Source: Candidatus Caldilinea saccharophila (GTDB taxonomy: Bacteria > Chloroflexota > Anaerolineae > Caldilineales > Caldilineaceae). Taken from it: a stretch of DNA of 64,000 bases. The DNA lies in contig JADJVW010000011.1 of NCBI GenBank assembly GCA_016710365.1, forward strand, positions 62,001 through 126,000, read 5' to 3'. Shown piece after piece: positions 53,231 through 64,000 of this stretch (its first letter is position 1; the number at the start of each line of letters is the position of its first letter). The notes under the pieces were generated by a model that saw nothing but the letters and a program-made list of their open reading frames with translations, did not search any database and had not been told where the DNA came from. The translations under genes were made by a program, and so were the position numbers.

Positions 53231-54112
53231 ATGTCCGAAGAACTGAAGCCGCAGCCCGATCCCGCCAAATCTGCGCGCCACAAGCCATCCACCACCCGCG
53301 CCGAGCAGATCAACCAGGCGAAGGAAAAGCTTGCCACGGCCGACAGCGAGGGGCGCAACCGCAACCCGATCGTGCTGGATGACACCTACAGCGGGCTGCG
53401 TGAAGAGAACCGCGTCGTCATGCGCAACGCCATTGCGCTCAATCTGGAAAACTTTCGCGCCGCGCCGGAGGGTTTCACCCCGCGCCCCGTGCGCTCCTTC
53501 CCGCCGCTGCGCGAGGTGGCTGCGCCCTTCGCCTCAGTGATCGTGCCGAATTACAACGGCGTGCACCATCTGCCCGTCGTGCTGGCTGCCCTGCGCAGCC
53601 AGCGCTTTGCCGACTTTGAGGTGATCGTCGTCGACGATGCGAGCAGCGACGACTCGGTGGCGCTGCTGGAAAGTAGCTACCCGGACGTCCGGCTGATCGT
53701 CAACCGCCACAATGCCGGCTTTGTCCAGGCGTGCAACACCGGCGCGGCCGCGGCGCGCGGACGGCTCATCGTGCTGCTCAACAGCGACACCGAGCCGGAG
53801 CCGGCGTGGCTGGAGGAGCTGGTCAAAGCGTTTGTCGCCCACCCGCACGCGGCCATGGTGACGAGCAAACTGCTCCTGTTCGACCGCCGCGACACGTTGC
53901 ACACGACGGGGGACATGCTCGGCGTGGACGGCATCCCGCGCAATCGCGGGGTCTGGGAGCGCGACCGCGGCCAGTACGACGCGGCGACGCAAGTGTTCAG
54001 CGGCTGCGGCGGCGCCACGGCCTATCGCCGTGAGGTTTGGGAGGCGCTGGGCGGCTTCGACGAGACGTTCTGGATGTATCTGGAAGATGTCGATTTTGGT
54101 TTCCGCGCGCCT
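53231..54112 (+). CDS. GT2-family glycosyltransferase (5' part of a frameshifted gene)
   Basis: The GT-A fold begins at residue ~100 after an ~95-residue charged extension: ASVIVPNYNGVHHLPVVLAA, VIVVDDASSDDSV, RGRLIVLLNSDTEPEPAWLE, then SGCGGATAYRREVWEALGGF and FWMYLEDVDFGFRA (ED-type catalytic loop). This is the rhamnosyl/galactofuranosyl-transferase style. GGAG lies 7 bases before ATG 53231. The sensible frame ends after FGFRA near 54112, and coding continues. It probably works with the RmlD-like enzyme just upstream on surface polysaccharide. Confidence 0.85.
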
Positions 54113-54462
54113 GGCAGGGTGGGAGGCTGTCTTTGCACCGAGGGCGCGTCTATCACCACCTGAGCGCCAGCGGCGGCGCTCTGCTCGCCAGCTACTACGT
54201 GGGCCGCAACACGCTCTGGCTGATCGCCAAAAACATGCCGCGCACGCTGCTGCGGCGCAACGCCTTCGCCATCGTGGCCGGTCAACTTGCCGTGACGCTG
54301 GACGCCTTGCGCAACTGGCGCGGCGCGGCCGCGCGGGCGCGGCTGCGCGGGCAAGTGGACGGGCTGCTGGGCCTCCCGCGGCAGTTGCAGAAGCGCCGCG
54401 CGATCCAACCGCGGCGGCAGATCGAGGATGACGAGCTAGCCAGCCTGCTCACCACACGGTGA
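54113..54462 (+). CDS. GT2-family glycosyltransferase (3' part of a frameshifted gene)
   Basis: After FGFRA the reading passes to a second frame (LAGWEAVFAPRA), then a third (GRVYHHLSASGGALLASYYV), so two shifts sit between 54108 and 54155. The result is the conserved C-terminal section of the GT2 family: YVGRNTLWLIAKNMPRTLLR, then an amphipathic region and DDELASLLTTR at the end. No transmembrane helix is seen. The total length would be ~410 residues, usual for the family. Confidence 0.75.
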
Positions 54463-54531
54463 AGTACAATGGTTGAACATCGTATGATACACAATTTTTG
54501 ATCGAACTGCAAATGAAGTGAGGCAATTGCG

Positions 54532-57092
<2,561 letters not shown>

Positions 57093-57096
<4 letters not shown>

Positions 57097-57232
57097 CCAT
57101 GCCCAGACAAATTACTGTGTTGGGCGGTGGGCTGGTGGGCAGCGCCATCGTCAAGGATCTGGCGGCCGATCCTGCGCTGCAGGTGACGTTGGTCGATCGC
57201 GATGCGGCCACCGCGCACCGGCTCGCCTGCAG
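57093..57232 (+). CDS. Saccharopine dehydrogenase-like enzyme (5' part of a frameshifted gene)
   Basis: ATG 57093 overlaps the ATPase stop (ATGA). It encodes ITVLGGGLVGSAIVKDLAAD, a Rossmann nucleotide-binding start with GxGxxG, followed by VTLVDRD (NAD(P)-binding acid) and ATAHRLA. Then the frame shifts by one base near 57232 in a GC-rich stretch. The rest continues in the next entry. Confidence 0.75.
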
Positions 57233-58245
57233 ACGCGCCGGTGCGCGGCGTGGTCGCGGATCTGCACACGCTCGATCGTTACGACGAGCTGCTGGCCGGC
57301 GCCGAGTTGGTCGTGTGCGCGGTGCCCGGCTTTCTGGGCTTTGCCACGCTCCAGAAGATCATCGAGGCCGGCAAGCACGTCGTAGACATCTCCTTTTTTG
57401 GCGAGGATCCCTTTCTGCTCGACGAACTGGCGCGTCGCAAAGAGGTCACCGCGGTGGTCGATTGTGGCGTAGCGCCCGGTCTGAGCAACATTCTCTTTGG
57501 TGACCTGGCGCGCCGGCTCGACCGCATCGACCGCTACGACTGCTACGTCGGCGGGCTGCCGCAGACGCGATGCTGGCCGTTCGAGTACAAGGCGGTCTTC
57601 TCGCCGGTCGATGTGCTGGAAGAGTACACGCGGCCCGCGCGCTATGTCGAGCATGGGCGTGAGGTCGTGCGCCCAGCGCTCTCCGACATCGAGCTGCTCG
57701 ATTTCCCGCAGGTGGGCACGTTGGAAGCTTTCAACACCGACGGCCTGCGCACGCTGGCGCGCACGATGGACGCGCCGTTTATGAAAGAAAAGACGCTGCG
57801 CTATCCGGGTCACGCCAACCTGATGCGCGTCTTTCGGGAGAGTGGCTTTCTCGATCCACATCCTGTCGCGGTGGATGGCGTGGACATTGCGCCGCTGCGG
57901 CTGACCGCGAAACTACTCTTCGAGCAGTGGCGGCTCCAGGAGGGTGAGCACGACCTGACCGTGCTGCAAGTCGTCGTGGATGGCGTGGAGGCGGGACGCG
58001 GCGTGCGCTACACTTACGATCTGATCGACCGTTTCGACGCGGCCACGGGCGTGACCTCGATGGCGCGCACGACGGGTTACACCTGCACAGCGGTGGCGCG
58101 GCTGGTGGCAAGCGGTGCGTTTCGCCAGCCCGGCATCTGCCCGCCTGAGTACGTGGGTCAGGCGGCCGGCGTCGCCGACGCGGTGCTGGCGGATTTAGCG
58201 GCGCGCGGAGTGAATTTCACCGTGAATGTGACGGCGCTGACGTGA
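57233..58245 (+). CDS. Saccharopine dehydrogenase-like / lysine 6-dehydrogenase-like enzyme (3' part)
   Basis: It continues the Rossmann fold: VVADLHTLDRYDELLAGAEL, VVCAVPGFLGFATLQKIIEA, GKHVVDISFFGEDPFLLDEL, TAVVDCGVAPGLSNILFGDL (typical substrate-facing loop) and a C-terminal GWARTMGYT-like motif (MARTTGYTCTAVARL). It fits the family of saccharopine/lysine/homospermidine dehydrogenases; lysine 6-dehydrogenase is the closest pattern I can name. The full protein is ~384 residues. It reduces or oxidises an amino-acid intermediate with NAD(P). Translation is coupled to the ATPase gene before and the lipoprotein after. Confidence 0.8.
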
Positions 58246-59285
58246 GCGTACAGCGCACATCGATTTCAATGACGCTGCTGGTTGTCACGCTGCTGTTAAC
58301 CGCTTGCAGCCGTTTGCCGCTTGCCTTTCTCACCTCCACGGCGACGGCAGGAGCGGCTGAGCGCCGTGTCACGCTGATCGCGCTGGACGGCCCGCTGGCC
58401 GCTCGCGACGCCGAGTTTTCCGGCCTGGCGCGCCTCGATGACGAGTTTGTGCTGCTGCCCCAATATCCGGCCCGCTACGGTGGCAATCTCTTCACCGTGC
58501 GCGAGGCCGATGTCGTGCAGGTGCTGGCCGGCGTGACCACCGCGCCGTTGATGCCTGCGCCGCTGGCGTTCGACGACGGCGGCCTCGCTGTTTCAATTGC
58601 GGGCTTTGAGGGATTTGAGGCGCTTGCCATTACTGGCGAGCGCGTCTATCTCACCATCGAAGCCGAGCGCGACGGCGCGATGCAGGGCTATCTTGTCACC
58701 GGCGCCATCGACAAGGCTGCGCGGCGCATCAGCCTTGACCCGGCCAGCCTGGTCGCCATTGCACCGCAGGCGCCGCTGTCGAACCTGTCCGACGAGGCGC
58801 TGACCGTGCTGCCGGATGGCGGTCTGCTGACGTTCTACGAGGCCAACGGCGCCAATGTCAACCCGCAGCCGACCGCTCACCGCTTTGACGCGGCGGGCGC
58901 GCCCGCCGGCGTCCTGCCCAGCCCCACGCTCGAGTACCGCATCACCGACGCGACGCCCGCTGACGCGGAGGGTCGCTTCTGGGTGATCAACTACTTCTTC
59001 CCTGGCGACGCCGAGAAGCTGGCGCCGGCCGCGGATGCGCTGCTGGCGCAAGGCGGCGCCGGCGCCACTCACGCGGCCAACCGTGCGGTCGAACGGCTGG
59101 TGGAGATGCAGGTGGGCGCAACCGGCGTGACGCTGGTTGACCAGCCGCCGCTGCAATTGAGCCTGCTGCCCGGCATAGCGCGCAACTGGGAAGGCATCGC
59201 CCGCGTGCAGACAGAGTATCTCGACGGCTTTCTGCTCGTCACCGACACCTTCCCGGCGACGATGCTGGGGTTCGTGGAGAAGTAG
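58242..59285 (+). CDS. Lipoprotein, possible phytase-like esterase domain
   Basis: 347 residues starting at GTG 58242, which overlaps the previous stop (GTGA). Lipobox LLLTAC (Cys22). From residue ~42 the pattern DAEFSGLARLDDEFVLLPQYP resembles the 'esterase-like activity of phytase' beta-propeller family, with later SDEALTVLPDGGLLTFYEAN and WEGIARVQTEYLDGFLLVTD. I give this family assignment modest weight. Exported and lipid-anchored. A single gene or the last of the ATPase-dehydrogenase unit. Function unproven. Confidence 0.72.
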   Translation: MSVQRTSISMTLLVVTLLLTACSRLPLAFLTSTATAGAAERRVTLIALDGPLAARDAEFSGLARLDDEFVLLPQYPARYGGNLFTVREADVVQVLAGVTTAPLMPAPLAFDDGGLAVSIAGFEGFEALAITGERVYLTIEAERDGAMQGYLVTGAIDKAARRISLDPASLVAIAPQAPLSNLSDEALTVLPDGGLLTFYEANGANVNPQPTAHRFDAAGAPAGVLPSPTLEYRITDATPADAEGRFWVINYFFPGDAEKLAPAADALLAQGGAGATHAANRAVERLVEMQVGATGVTLVDQPPLQLSLLPGIARNWEGIARVQTEYLDGFLLVTDTFPATMLGFVEK

Positions 59286-59402
59286 GCGGTGGCGGTACCG
59301 TGTCTTGCGTTGTGGAGCCGCAACAGAACATGTTTTCTCGATCATAGGCTTTGTGGCATAGTATTACGCAGTTCGCTCTAGCAGATTGCCAGAAGATGCT
59401 CA

Positions 59403-59843
59403 GTGGCTATGCGGAAAGACAACCTGTCAGTTGAAGATCGGCTGCGCACCATGCGAAGTGTGCGCAGTCAAGATACGAAGCCGGAGATGCTTGTCCGGAG
59501 GAGTGTCTTCAGACTTGGCTACCGCTATCGGCTGCATCGCAAGGATCTGCCGGGCAAACCCGATCTTGTCTTTGTCAAGCGGCGCAAAGTAATCTTTGTA
59601 CATGGCTGTTTTTGGCACGGCCACCACTGTAAAGCGGGAATGAAGCAGCCAAAAACAAATGTTGACTATTGGACAGCAAAGCTCCAGCGCAATCGAGCCC
59701 GCGATCTGCTGCACTATCAACAGCTAAGCGAGCTAGGCTGGCGACATCTTGTTCTTTGGGAATGTGAGTTGAAAGACACGTTGTCATTAGAGAAGAAGAT
59801 CGTTGCATTTCTTGAGGAAAGCGCTAATGACGGCTCCGTATAA
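59403..59843 (+). CDS. vsr: Very-short-patch-repair endonuclease
   Basis: 146 residues (GTG 59403; ATG 59409 is an equal alternative). Vsr landmarks: RTMRSVRSQDTKPEMLVRRS (with catalytic Glu), LPGKPDLVFVKRRKVIFVHG (catalytic Asp54), CFWHGHHC (zinc/His site) and NVDYWTAKLQRN. It nicks next to T:G mismatches that arise when 5-methylcytosine deaminates, so it protects the genome from its partner methyltransferase. It overlaps that gene by 17 bases. The region is lower in GC than its surroundings, as expected of an acquired restriction island. Confidence 0.92.
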   Translation: MAMRKDNLSVEDRLRTMRSVRSQDTKPEMLVRRSVFRLGYRYRLHRKDLPGKPDLVFVKRRKVIFVHGCFWHGHHCKAGMKQPKTNVDYWTAKLQRNRARDLLHYQQLSELGWRHLVLWECELKDTLSLEKKIVAFLEESANDGSV

Positions 59844-61050
59844 ATACTATGAGTTTTTTGCCGGCGGCGGCATGGCTCGGCTTGGACTTGGCGCGCAGTG
59901 GACATGCTTGTTGGCTAATGATTTCTCTCTAAAGAAAGCCGAAAGCTACCGCAGGAACTTTCCGCCAGCCGATGAGTTTGTCGAAGGCGACATATTTGAC
60001 TTACAGGCGAGCGATCTCCCTGCTGGAGCCGACATGGCCTGGGCGTCCTTTCCCTGTCAGGACTTGTCGCTTGCCGGCAACGGACAAGGATTGAGCGGAG
60101 CGCGTAGCGGTTCATTTTGGGGTTTCTGGCGCTTAGTGCAGGGACTGGCAAAAGAGGACAGACCACTGCCGCTTGTTGTGTTGGAAAATGTCGTCGGCAC
60201 AATTACAGCCAACCAGGGTCAAGACTTTGCTGTGTTGTTAAAGACGTTGGTTGACGCCAATTATCGGGTCGGCCCGATGGTAATTGACGCGCAGCATTTC
60301 ATTCCGCAGTCCAGACCCAGGCTCTTTGTGGTTGCTGCTCACAATTCTATCGAGCTCCCCACCGCGATCGTGCAAAAACATCCCGATCCCCGTTGGCATC
60401 CCGTCAACATTGTGCGGGCGCAAAGTATGCTGCCAAAGGAAGTCAAGGCTAGATGGATTTGGTGGAACATGCCTTATCCAGCGCCAAGATCGTTCAATCT
60501 GCTTGACATCATCGAAGAAGAACCGACGGGAGTCCAGTGGCATTCTGCAAAAGAAACCAATCGTCTGCTCGAATTGATGAGTCCCGTAAACCTGGAAAAG
60601 GTTAAAAAAGCGCAGCAAAAGGGAGAGCGCGTCGTTGGTGCAATTTACCGGCGCATCCGCACAAGCGGCGGCCAGAAGCAGCAGCGCGCAGAAATCCGCA
60701 TCGACGATTTGAGTGGCTGCCTTAGAACCGGCAGCGGCGGCTCCAGCAAACAATTTATCATGGTGATTGAGGGAGATCGTATTCGATCCAGATTGCTTTC
60801 TCCTCGAGAAGCCGCACGGCTTATGGGGGTGAACGACTCCTATGTGCTGCCAGAAAAATACAGCGACGCCTACCACTTGATGGGTGATGGGCTGGCGGTG
60901 CCGGTGGTTTCGTGGCTTTCTGAGACAATTCTTACACCGGCGCTGACGCCCGGCTGGAGCGTCGATGAGGCTTACAGACCCAAATCTAATGGACTTCAGT
61001 TGCGAATCCTGGACAAAAAGCCCTCTGAAGTTATCAACAGCATCAGATAG
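59827..61050 (+). CDS. C5 cytosine-specific DNA methyltransferase
   Basis: 407 residues. Motif I YEFFAGGGMARLGLG, motif IV SFPCQDLSLAG (catalytic Cys77), motif VI LVVLENVVG (ENV 120-122), motif VIII HFIPQSRPRLFVV (QxRxR), and motif X near the end (SDAYHLMGDGLAVPVVSWL). Start ATG 59827 is favoured by GAGG 9 bases upstream. It uses SAM to methylate C5 of a cytosine in a short target; the site is set by the variable region between motifs VIII and IX. It is the modification partner of the nuclease downstream and of Vsr. Confidence 0.93.
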   Translation: MTAPYKYYEFFAGGGMARLGLGAQWTCLLANDFSLKKAESYRRNFPPADEFVEGDIFDLQASDLPAGADMAWASFPCQDLSLAGNGQGLSGARSGSFWGFWRLVQGLAKEDRPLPLVVLENVVGTITANQGQDFAVLLKTLVDANYRVGPMVIDAQHFIPQSRPRLFVVAAHNSIELPTAIVQKHPDPRWHPVNIVRAQSMLPKEVKARWIWWNMPYPAPRSFNLLDIIEEEPTGVQWHSAKETNRLLELMSPVNLEKVKKAQQKGERVVGAIYRRIRTSGGQKQQRAEIRIDDLSGCLRTGSGGSSKQFIMVIEGDRIRSRLLSPREAARLMGVNDSYVLPEKYSDAYHLMGDGLAVPVVSWLSETILTPALTPGWSVDEAYRPKSNGLQLRILDKKPSEVINSIR

Positions 61051-61118
61051 TTGCTGCTTTTTTTTGGGCTGTTAATTGAGTTGAATAAACCTTTGACCCT
61101 TTCCTGAGATCAATAATC

Positions 61119-62147
61119 GTGGCTTATCTCGCTGACGAACTAGAATCTACAGCTAATCTCTTGTTTGAGCAGTGGCGTCAAACCAACCTGGACAGTCACA
61201 CCCAGCTACCGGTGCGTGGCCGCTTGTATGGAGCACTGGTTATTCTGGATCAACTTGAGAAGAAACGCTGGAGCTACTCTGAACTTTCGCAGGCAGTTTC
61301 AACTGATCCTGGAAAGTTTTTTGGCAATCGATCAATTGTCGGCCACACGAGACAGCGCATCGCACAGATACTTGAATCGCATGGCTTTGCCGACCTGGCT
61401 CCACGCGCGAGTCAAGGCGAGTTAGGGAGAACAAGTACAGGTACAAAACTGGCTGGTCTGCAATTTATACGACTAATTCAAACTGCACTGAGCCCAGTCC
61501 CCTCAGAAGACAAAGAAGCACAGGGCGAGCAGTTAATTGCTTATCTTTACAGTCGCATTTTTGCATTGTTACTGGAGCACCAGCAACTTGGAGGCATCGA
61601 AATTACATACACTGCGGTGGAGTCAATAACGGCCCATATCTCAAAGTTGTTAGACGCGCATCAGGCAAATCCAGGCGCCGTTCTCCAACACCTCATCGGT
61701 GCAAAACTTGAGATTCGATACAGTGACAAATCTATACACATCACACACCATACGTCCGCCACTGCTGACTTACAAACCGGCCGGCTTGGAGATTTTGAGA
61801 TTGGATCAACTGTATTTCATATCACAAAAAGCCCCAATGATGACCACTATCGCAAAGCATGGCAAAACGCAGAGAGTGGCAGAAAAGTTTACTTGCTGGT
61901 GCCTAACAAAATAGTCGCAGGAACGAGCCAGTTTGCCGAAGCCTACCGCTCAGGATTTACAAAAAGAGTCAATGTTTTCTCCATAGAGCAGTTCGTTGCA
62001 CAAAATTTAGACGAGTTGGCCGCCTTTGATCGCACCGAGGCGCTGCGCCAGTTCCATCGCCTGCTGACCAAGTACAATGAGCTGGTCACGCAGTACGAGC
62101 ACGATCCTTCGCTCAAAATTGCCATCCCCGACTTAGGCATTGAATAG
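61119..62147 (+). CDS. DUF4928-like probable type II restriction endonuclease
   Basis: 342 residues starting at GTG 61119 (weak RBS). The C-terminal ~120 residues read STVFHITKSPNDDHYRKAW, KVYLLVPNKIVAGTSQFAEA and KRVNVFSIEQFVAQNLDELA, which I recognise as the DUF4928 pattern known next to C5 methyltransferases in type II systems. No clear PD-(D/E)xK is obvious by eye. It would cut unmethylated foreign DNA at the methyltransferase's site. It follows the methyltransferase by 68 bases and shares its AT-rich codon use. Confidence 0.78.
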   Translation: MAYLADELESTANLLFEQWRQTNLDSHTQLPVRGRLYGALVILDQLEKKRWSYSELSQAVSTDPGKFFGNRSIVGHTRQRIAQILESHGFADLAPRASQGELGRTSTGTKLAGLQFIRLIQTALSPVPSEDKEAQGEQLIAYLYSRIFALLLEHQQLGGIEITYTAVESITAHISKLLDAHQANPGAVLQHLIGAKLEIRYSDKSIHITHHTSATADLQTGRLGDFEIGSTVFHITKSPNDDHYRKAWQNAESGRKVYLLVPNKIVAGTSQFAEAYRSGFTKRVNVFSIEQFVAQNLDELAAFDRTEALRQFHRLLTKYNELVTQYEHDPSLKIAIPDLGIE

Positions 62148-62281
62148 CGCCGCCCGACTGGTTCTTCTGTTTTGCCCGATCTGCCCCCTGGTTCGCCGCA
62201 GAGGTAGTGAAGCAGCAGAGGCGCGCCAACTCGAGGATTGCCGGCGGGAAAAGCACTTCTGAAGCGCAGAAAGGTCTAGCA

Positions 62282-62821
62282 ATGGATAGATTTGAATCGC
62301 AACGCATATGGGTGCGGCGTTTTGCAGCAACAGATTGGCGCGACCTGTACGCCTATCTTTCGCTGCCGGCAACCTACCGCTTTGAACCGGGGGAGCCGAT
62401 CAGTGAGGCAGAGGCGCAAACGCTCGCGGCAGCACGCGAGCAAGACACGGCATTCTGGGCGGTGGCGCTCAAACCCGGCGGCCCGTTGATCGGCCACCTC
62501 TACTTCAGCCAGAGCGAACCGGCTGAGTTCCTGACTTGGGAGTTGGGCTACATCTTCAACCCGGCCTATCACGGCCAGGGCTACTGCACTGAAGCGTGCC
62601 GGCTGCTGCTGCGCCATGCCTTCACTACGCTGCACGCGCATCGCGTCACCGCGCACTGCGACCCGGCCAACCCTGCGTCCTGGCGCGTGCTGGAGAAGCT
62701 GGGGATGCGCCGCGAAGGTCACTTCCAGCGGCACGCTTTCTTTCGCAGAAACGCGGCGGGCGAGCCACTCTGGCACGATGGACTCGCCTACGGGCTGCTC
62801 GCGGAGGAGTTCAGCGGCTGA
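62282..62821 (+). CDS. RimJ/RimL-type GNAT acetyltransferase
   Basis: 179 residues from ATG 62282 (AAAGG 9 bases upstream). The whole protein is a RimJ/RimL-type domain: RIWVRRFAATDWRDLYAYLS start, WELGYIFNPAYHGQGYCTEA (acetyl-CoA motif), RLLLRHAFTTLHAHRVTAHC, DPANPASWRVLEKLGMRREG. It transfers acetyl from acetyl-CoA to a protein N-terminus or small molecule. It lies between the restriction island and a HicAB module, and its GC content returns to the local average. Confidence 0.86.
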   Translation: MDRFESQRIWVRRFAATDWRDLYAYLSLPATYRFEPGEPISEAEAQTLAAAREQDTAFWAVALKPGGPLIGHLYFSQSEPAEFLTWELGYIFNPAYHGQGYCTEACRLLLRHAFTTLHAHRVTAHCDPANPASWRVLEKLGMRREGHFQRHAFFRRNAAGEPLWHDGLAYGLLAEEFSG

Positions 62822-62926
62822 CCTGTGCTCTACACCGCCACGCGTCTCCGCTGAGATGACGACAGTGCGACGCCGATCTCGTAGAGAAGTTCGGCGGCCA
62901 GATCCAGTATATTCGGGGGAAACGGC

Positions 62927-63172
62927 TCAGTCGCTGTAAAAGTGCGGTCGCAGTTCTGCTTCGGCAATATATTGGCTGGCCTGCCGGAAGATGGCACGCA
63001 GTGTGCCCGTGTCTAGTTCCTTATGTTGCGGAATCGTCAGTGTCTGCTTTTCGCCTGCTGAACCGAAGCGTCGAAGTTTCACATGGCTGCCAGTCTGAGC
63101 ATGCACGGCGAATCCGAAGCTTTCGAAGATGTCAATGACTGCGCCGCCGGAAAGACGGCGTAGTTTAGGCAT
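62927..63172 (-). CDS. hicA: HicA-type toxin (mRNA interferase)
   Basis: 81 residues from ATG 63172. HicA core: GGAVIDIFESFGFAVHAQTG, SHVKLRR (catalytic His in the GSH motif), TLTIPQHKELDTGTLRAIFR and QASQYI. HicA is a dsRBD-like fold that cleaves mRNA. It overlaps the antitoxin gene by 8 bases. The order antitoxin-toxin with the toxin downstream is the less usual one for hicAB, though common among chromosomal variants. Confidence 0.85.
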   Translation of the reverse strand: MPKLRRLSGGAVIDIFESFGFAVHAQTGSHVKLRRFGSAGEKQTLTIPQHKELDTGTLRAIFRQASQYIAEAELRPHFYSD

Positions 63173-63398
63173 ACACCGGTTCCATTTCAAGCGTCACGAG
63201 TAATGGTGCGTGCGCGGTCAATCCGAATTCAGCCAGATCCTCTCCGGCAAGATGAAGCTGAAGCGCGTCACGCAGGTTCTGGACTGTCTCGTCGAGCGTC
63301 TGGCCCTGCGTGACCACAGCCAGATTGAGACACTCAGCCACGTATCCCGATGTATCGCCGGGATAAATTACTGCCTGAATCGTATAACGTTGCGCCAC
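63165..63398 (-). CDS. hicB: HicB-type antitoxin
   Basis: 77 residues from GTG 63398 (AAGGGGG 5 bases upstream); a longer reading to ATG 63461 adds 21 residues without a typical start. The HicB core AQRYTIQAVIYPGDTSGYVA, ECLNLAVVTQGQTLDETVQN and LRDALQLHL is the partial RNase H fold that inhibits HicA. No DNA-binding tail is visible, so it may lack autoregulation. It is the upstream gene of the pair. The stretch 63399-63569 contains no gene. Confidence 0.85.
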   Translation of the reverse strand: MAQRYTIQAVIYPGDTSGYVAECLNLAVVTQGQTLDETVQNLRDALQLHLAGEDLAEFGLTAHAPLLVTLEMEPVYA

Positions 63399-63569
63399 AG
63401 CCGCCCCCTTGTTTCCTAGCGCCCTTTTGTCAACCTTTCCCGTCGTACCGCTTGCCATCAATGCGCTTGCGCAAGTGTTGCGTGTCTGCGCCTTGCGTGA
63501 CGCGGTTCATTATAACACCTCAACGGCTGCATCGATCGCGCCGCATCGATCCTTCGCAGTTCGCTCTGG

Positions 63570-63712
63570 TGGTCTGTCAACCAAGAAGCTTGGGTTTGGC
63601 TGATTGAAAGGGAACGCAGATAAACGCAGATGCCTGGCTGCCTGGCTCTTATCTGCGCTCATCCGACTTTATCTGTGCGTATCTGCGTGCGCTTGCTGCC
63701 GCTCTACCCAAA
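63570..63712 (+). repeat. 143-bp direct repeat, copy 1
   Basis: It matches 63858-64000 with only about four differences. Internally it is rich in CGCAGAT/ATCTGCG (AACGCAGATAAACGCAGAT ... ATCTGTGCGTATCTGCG), a large inverted repeat. No coding content. Confidence 0.75.
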
Positions 63713-63731
63713 CTTTGACGTTTGACAGCCT

Positions 63732-63858
63732 ACTAGTACAGGTGGGCATAATTCTGCCAGTAGGGACAGGCCCCCGTGCCTGTCCGGCTTCCGGGCGTAC
63801 ACGGGGGGTGCGCCCCTACCAGGCAACCAATGAGGTATTTTAGCCCGTGTGTACTAGT
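63732..63858. mobile_element. Short element with ACTAGTACA terminal inverted repeats
   Basis: ACTAGTACA (63732-63740) and TGTACTAGT (63850-63858) are perfect inverted ends; the similarity extends outward imperfectly (TTGACAG versus CTGTCAG). About 127 bp, GC-rich inside, without an ORF: MITE-like. It sits between the two 143-bp repeats. Confidence 0.45.
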
Positions 63859-64000
63859 GGTCTGTCAGCCAAGAAGCTTGGGTTTGGCTGATTGAAAGGG
63901 AACACAGATAAACGCAGATGCCTGGCTGCTTGGCTCTTATCTGCGCTGATCCGACTTTATCTGTGCGTATCTGCGTGCGCTTGCTGCCGCTCTACCCAAA
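63858..64000 (+). repeat. 143-bp direct repeat, copy 2
   Basis: This is the second copy of 63570-63712, spaced 288 bases start to start. The copy is complete at the window edge and may extend beyond it, so its true length is not known. Confidence 0.75.

Noticed and set aside
63570..64000. Possible CRISPR array
   Set aside because: Only two copies, 143 bases long, with an insert that has its own inverted ends; no spacer-repeat periodicity and no cas genes.

Overview
The window is GC-rich (roughly 60%) bacterial DNA. It is dominated by long secreted proteins with threonine-proline linkers, NHL and regulator-propeller repeats, DNRLRE domains, thrombospondin-3-like calcium loops and short C-terminal hydrophobic-LP tails. 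That style, with the aroK-aroB fusion and the GT39 and PucR content, suggests a filamentous Chloroflexota relative (Anaerolineae/Caldilineae-like). No rRNA or marker gene is present, so this is inference. I see no tRNA, rRNA or CRISPR array.

Layout. 1-7144 (minus): a secreted operon of a small signal-peptide protein, a CxxC protein and a huge S8 protease whose downstream beta-helix/propeller part is broken by frameshifts and runs off the left edge. 7145-14330 (minus): two large secreted proteins, each preceded by the same ~94-bp promoter/leader repeat. 14561-19773 (plus): three envelope genes with Thr-Pro linkers. 20113-32544 (minus): a tightly packed seven-gene operon: a GT2-GtrA-HprK-like fusion, a GT39 membrane glycosyltransferase, a phospholipase C-like phosphoesterase, a lipoprotein, a GH99-like glycosidase, a calcium-loop protein and a metallophosphoesterase with DNRLRE domains. 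32845-35896 (minus): a NarX/NarL-type two-component system and an extra degenerate receiver. 36216-38918 (minus): a protein fusing the GH99-like and metallophosphoesterase modules that are separate in the preceding operon.

39678-43999: an acetyltransferase, a jacalin-like/HhH fusion, a PucR-family regulator and a membrane protein. 44096-50183 (minus): a shikimate-pathway operon (aroKB, aroQ) continuing into a solute-binding lipoprotein, a zinc-ribbon protein and a degenerate M23 peptidase. 50564-59285 (plus): an alpha/beta hydrolase, a ruined pcm gene, an rmlD-like reductase, a GT2, a HerA-like ATPase, a saccharopine dehydrogenase-like enzyme and a lipoprotein. 59403-62147 (plus): a relatively AT-rich restriction-modification island (Vsr, C5 methyltransferase, DUF4928-like nuclease). 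62282-63398: an acetyltransferase and a HicAB module. The window ends in two 143-bp direct repeats around a small palindromic-ended element.

Two cross-cutting themes. First, an extracellular phospho-glycan theme: glycosyltransferases, GH99-like enzymes and phosphoesterases occur together, once fused. Second, at least 15 genes or gene parts are split by apparent one-base shifts, many in short G/C runs. This points to uncorrected sequencing indels, so split genes are described here as reconstructed single genes.
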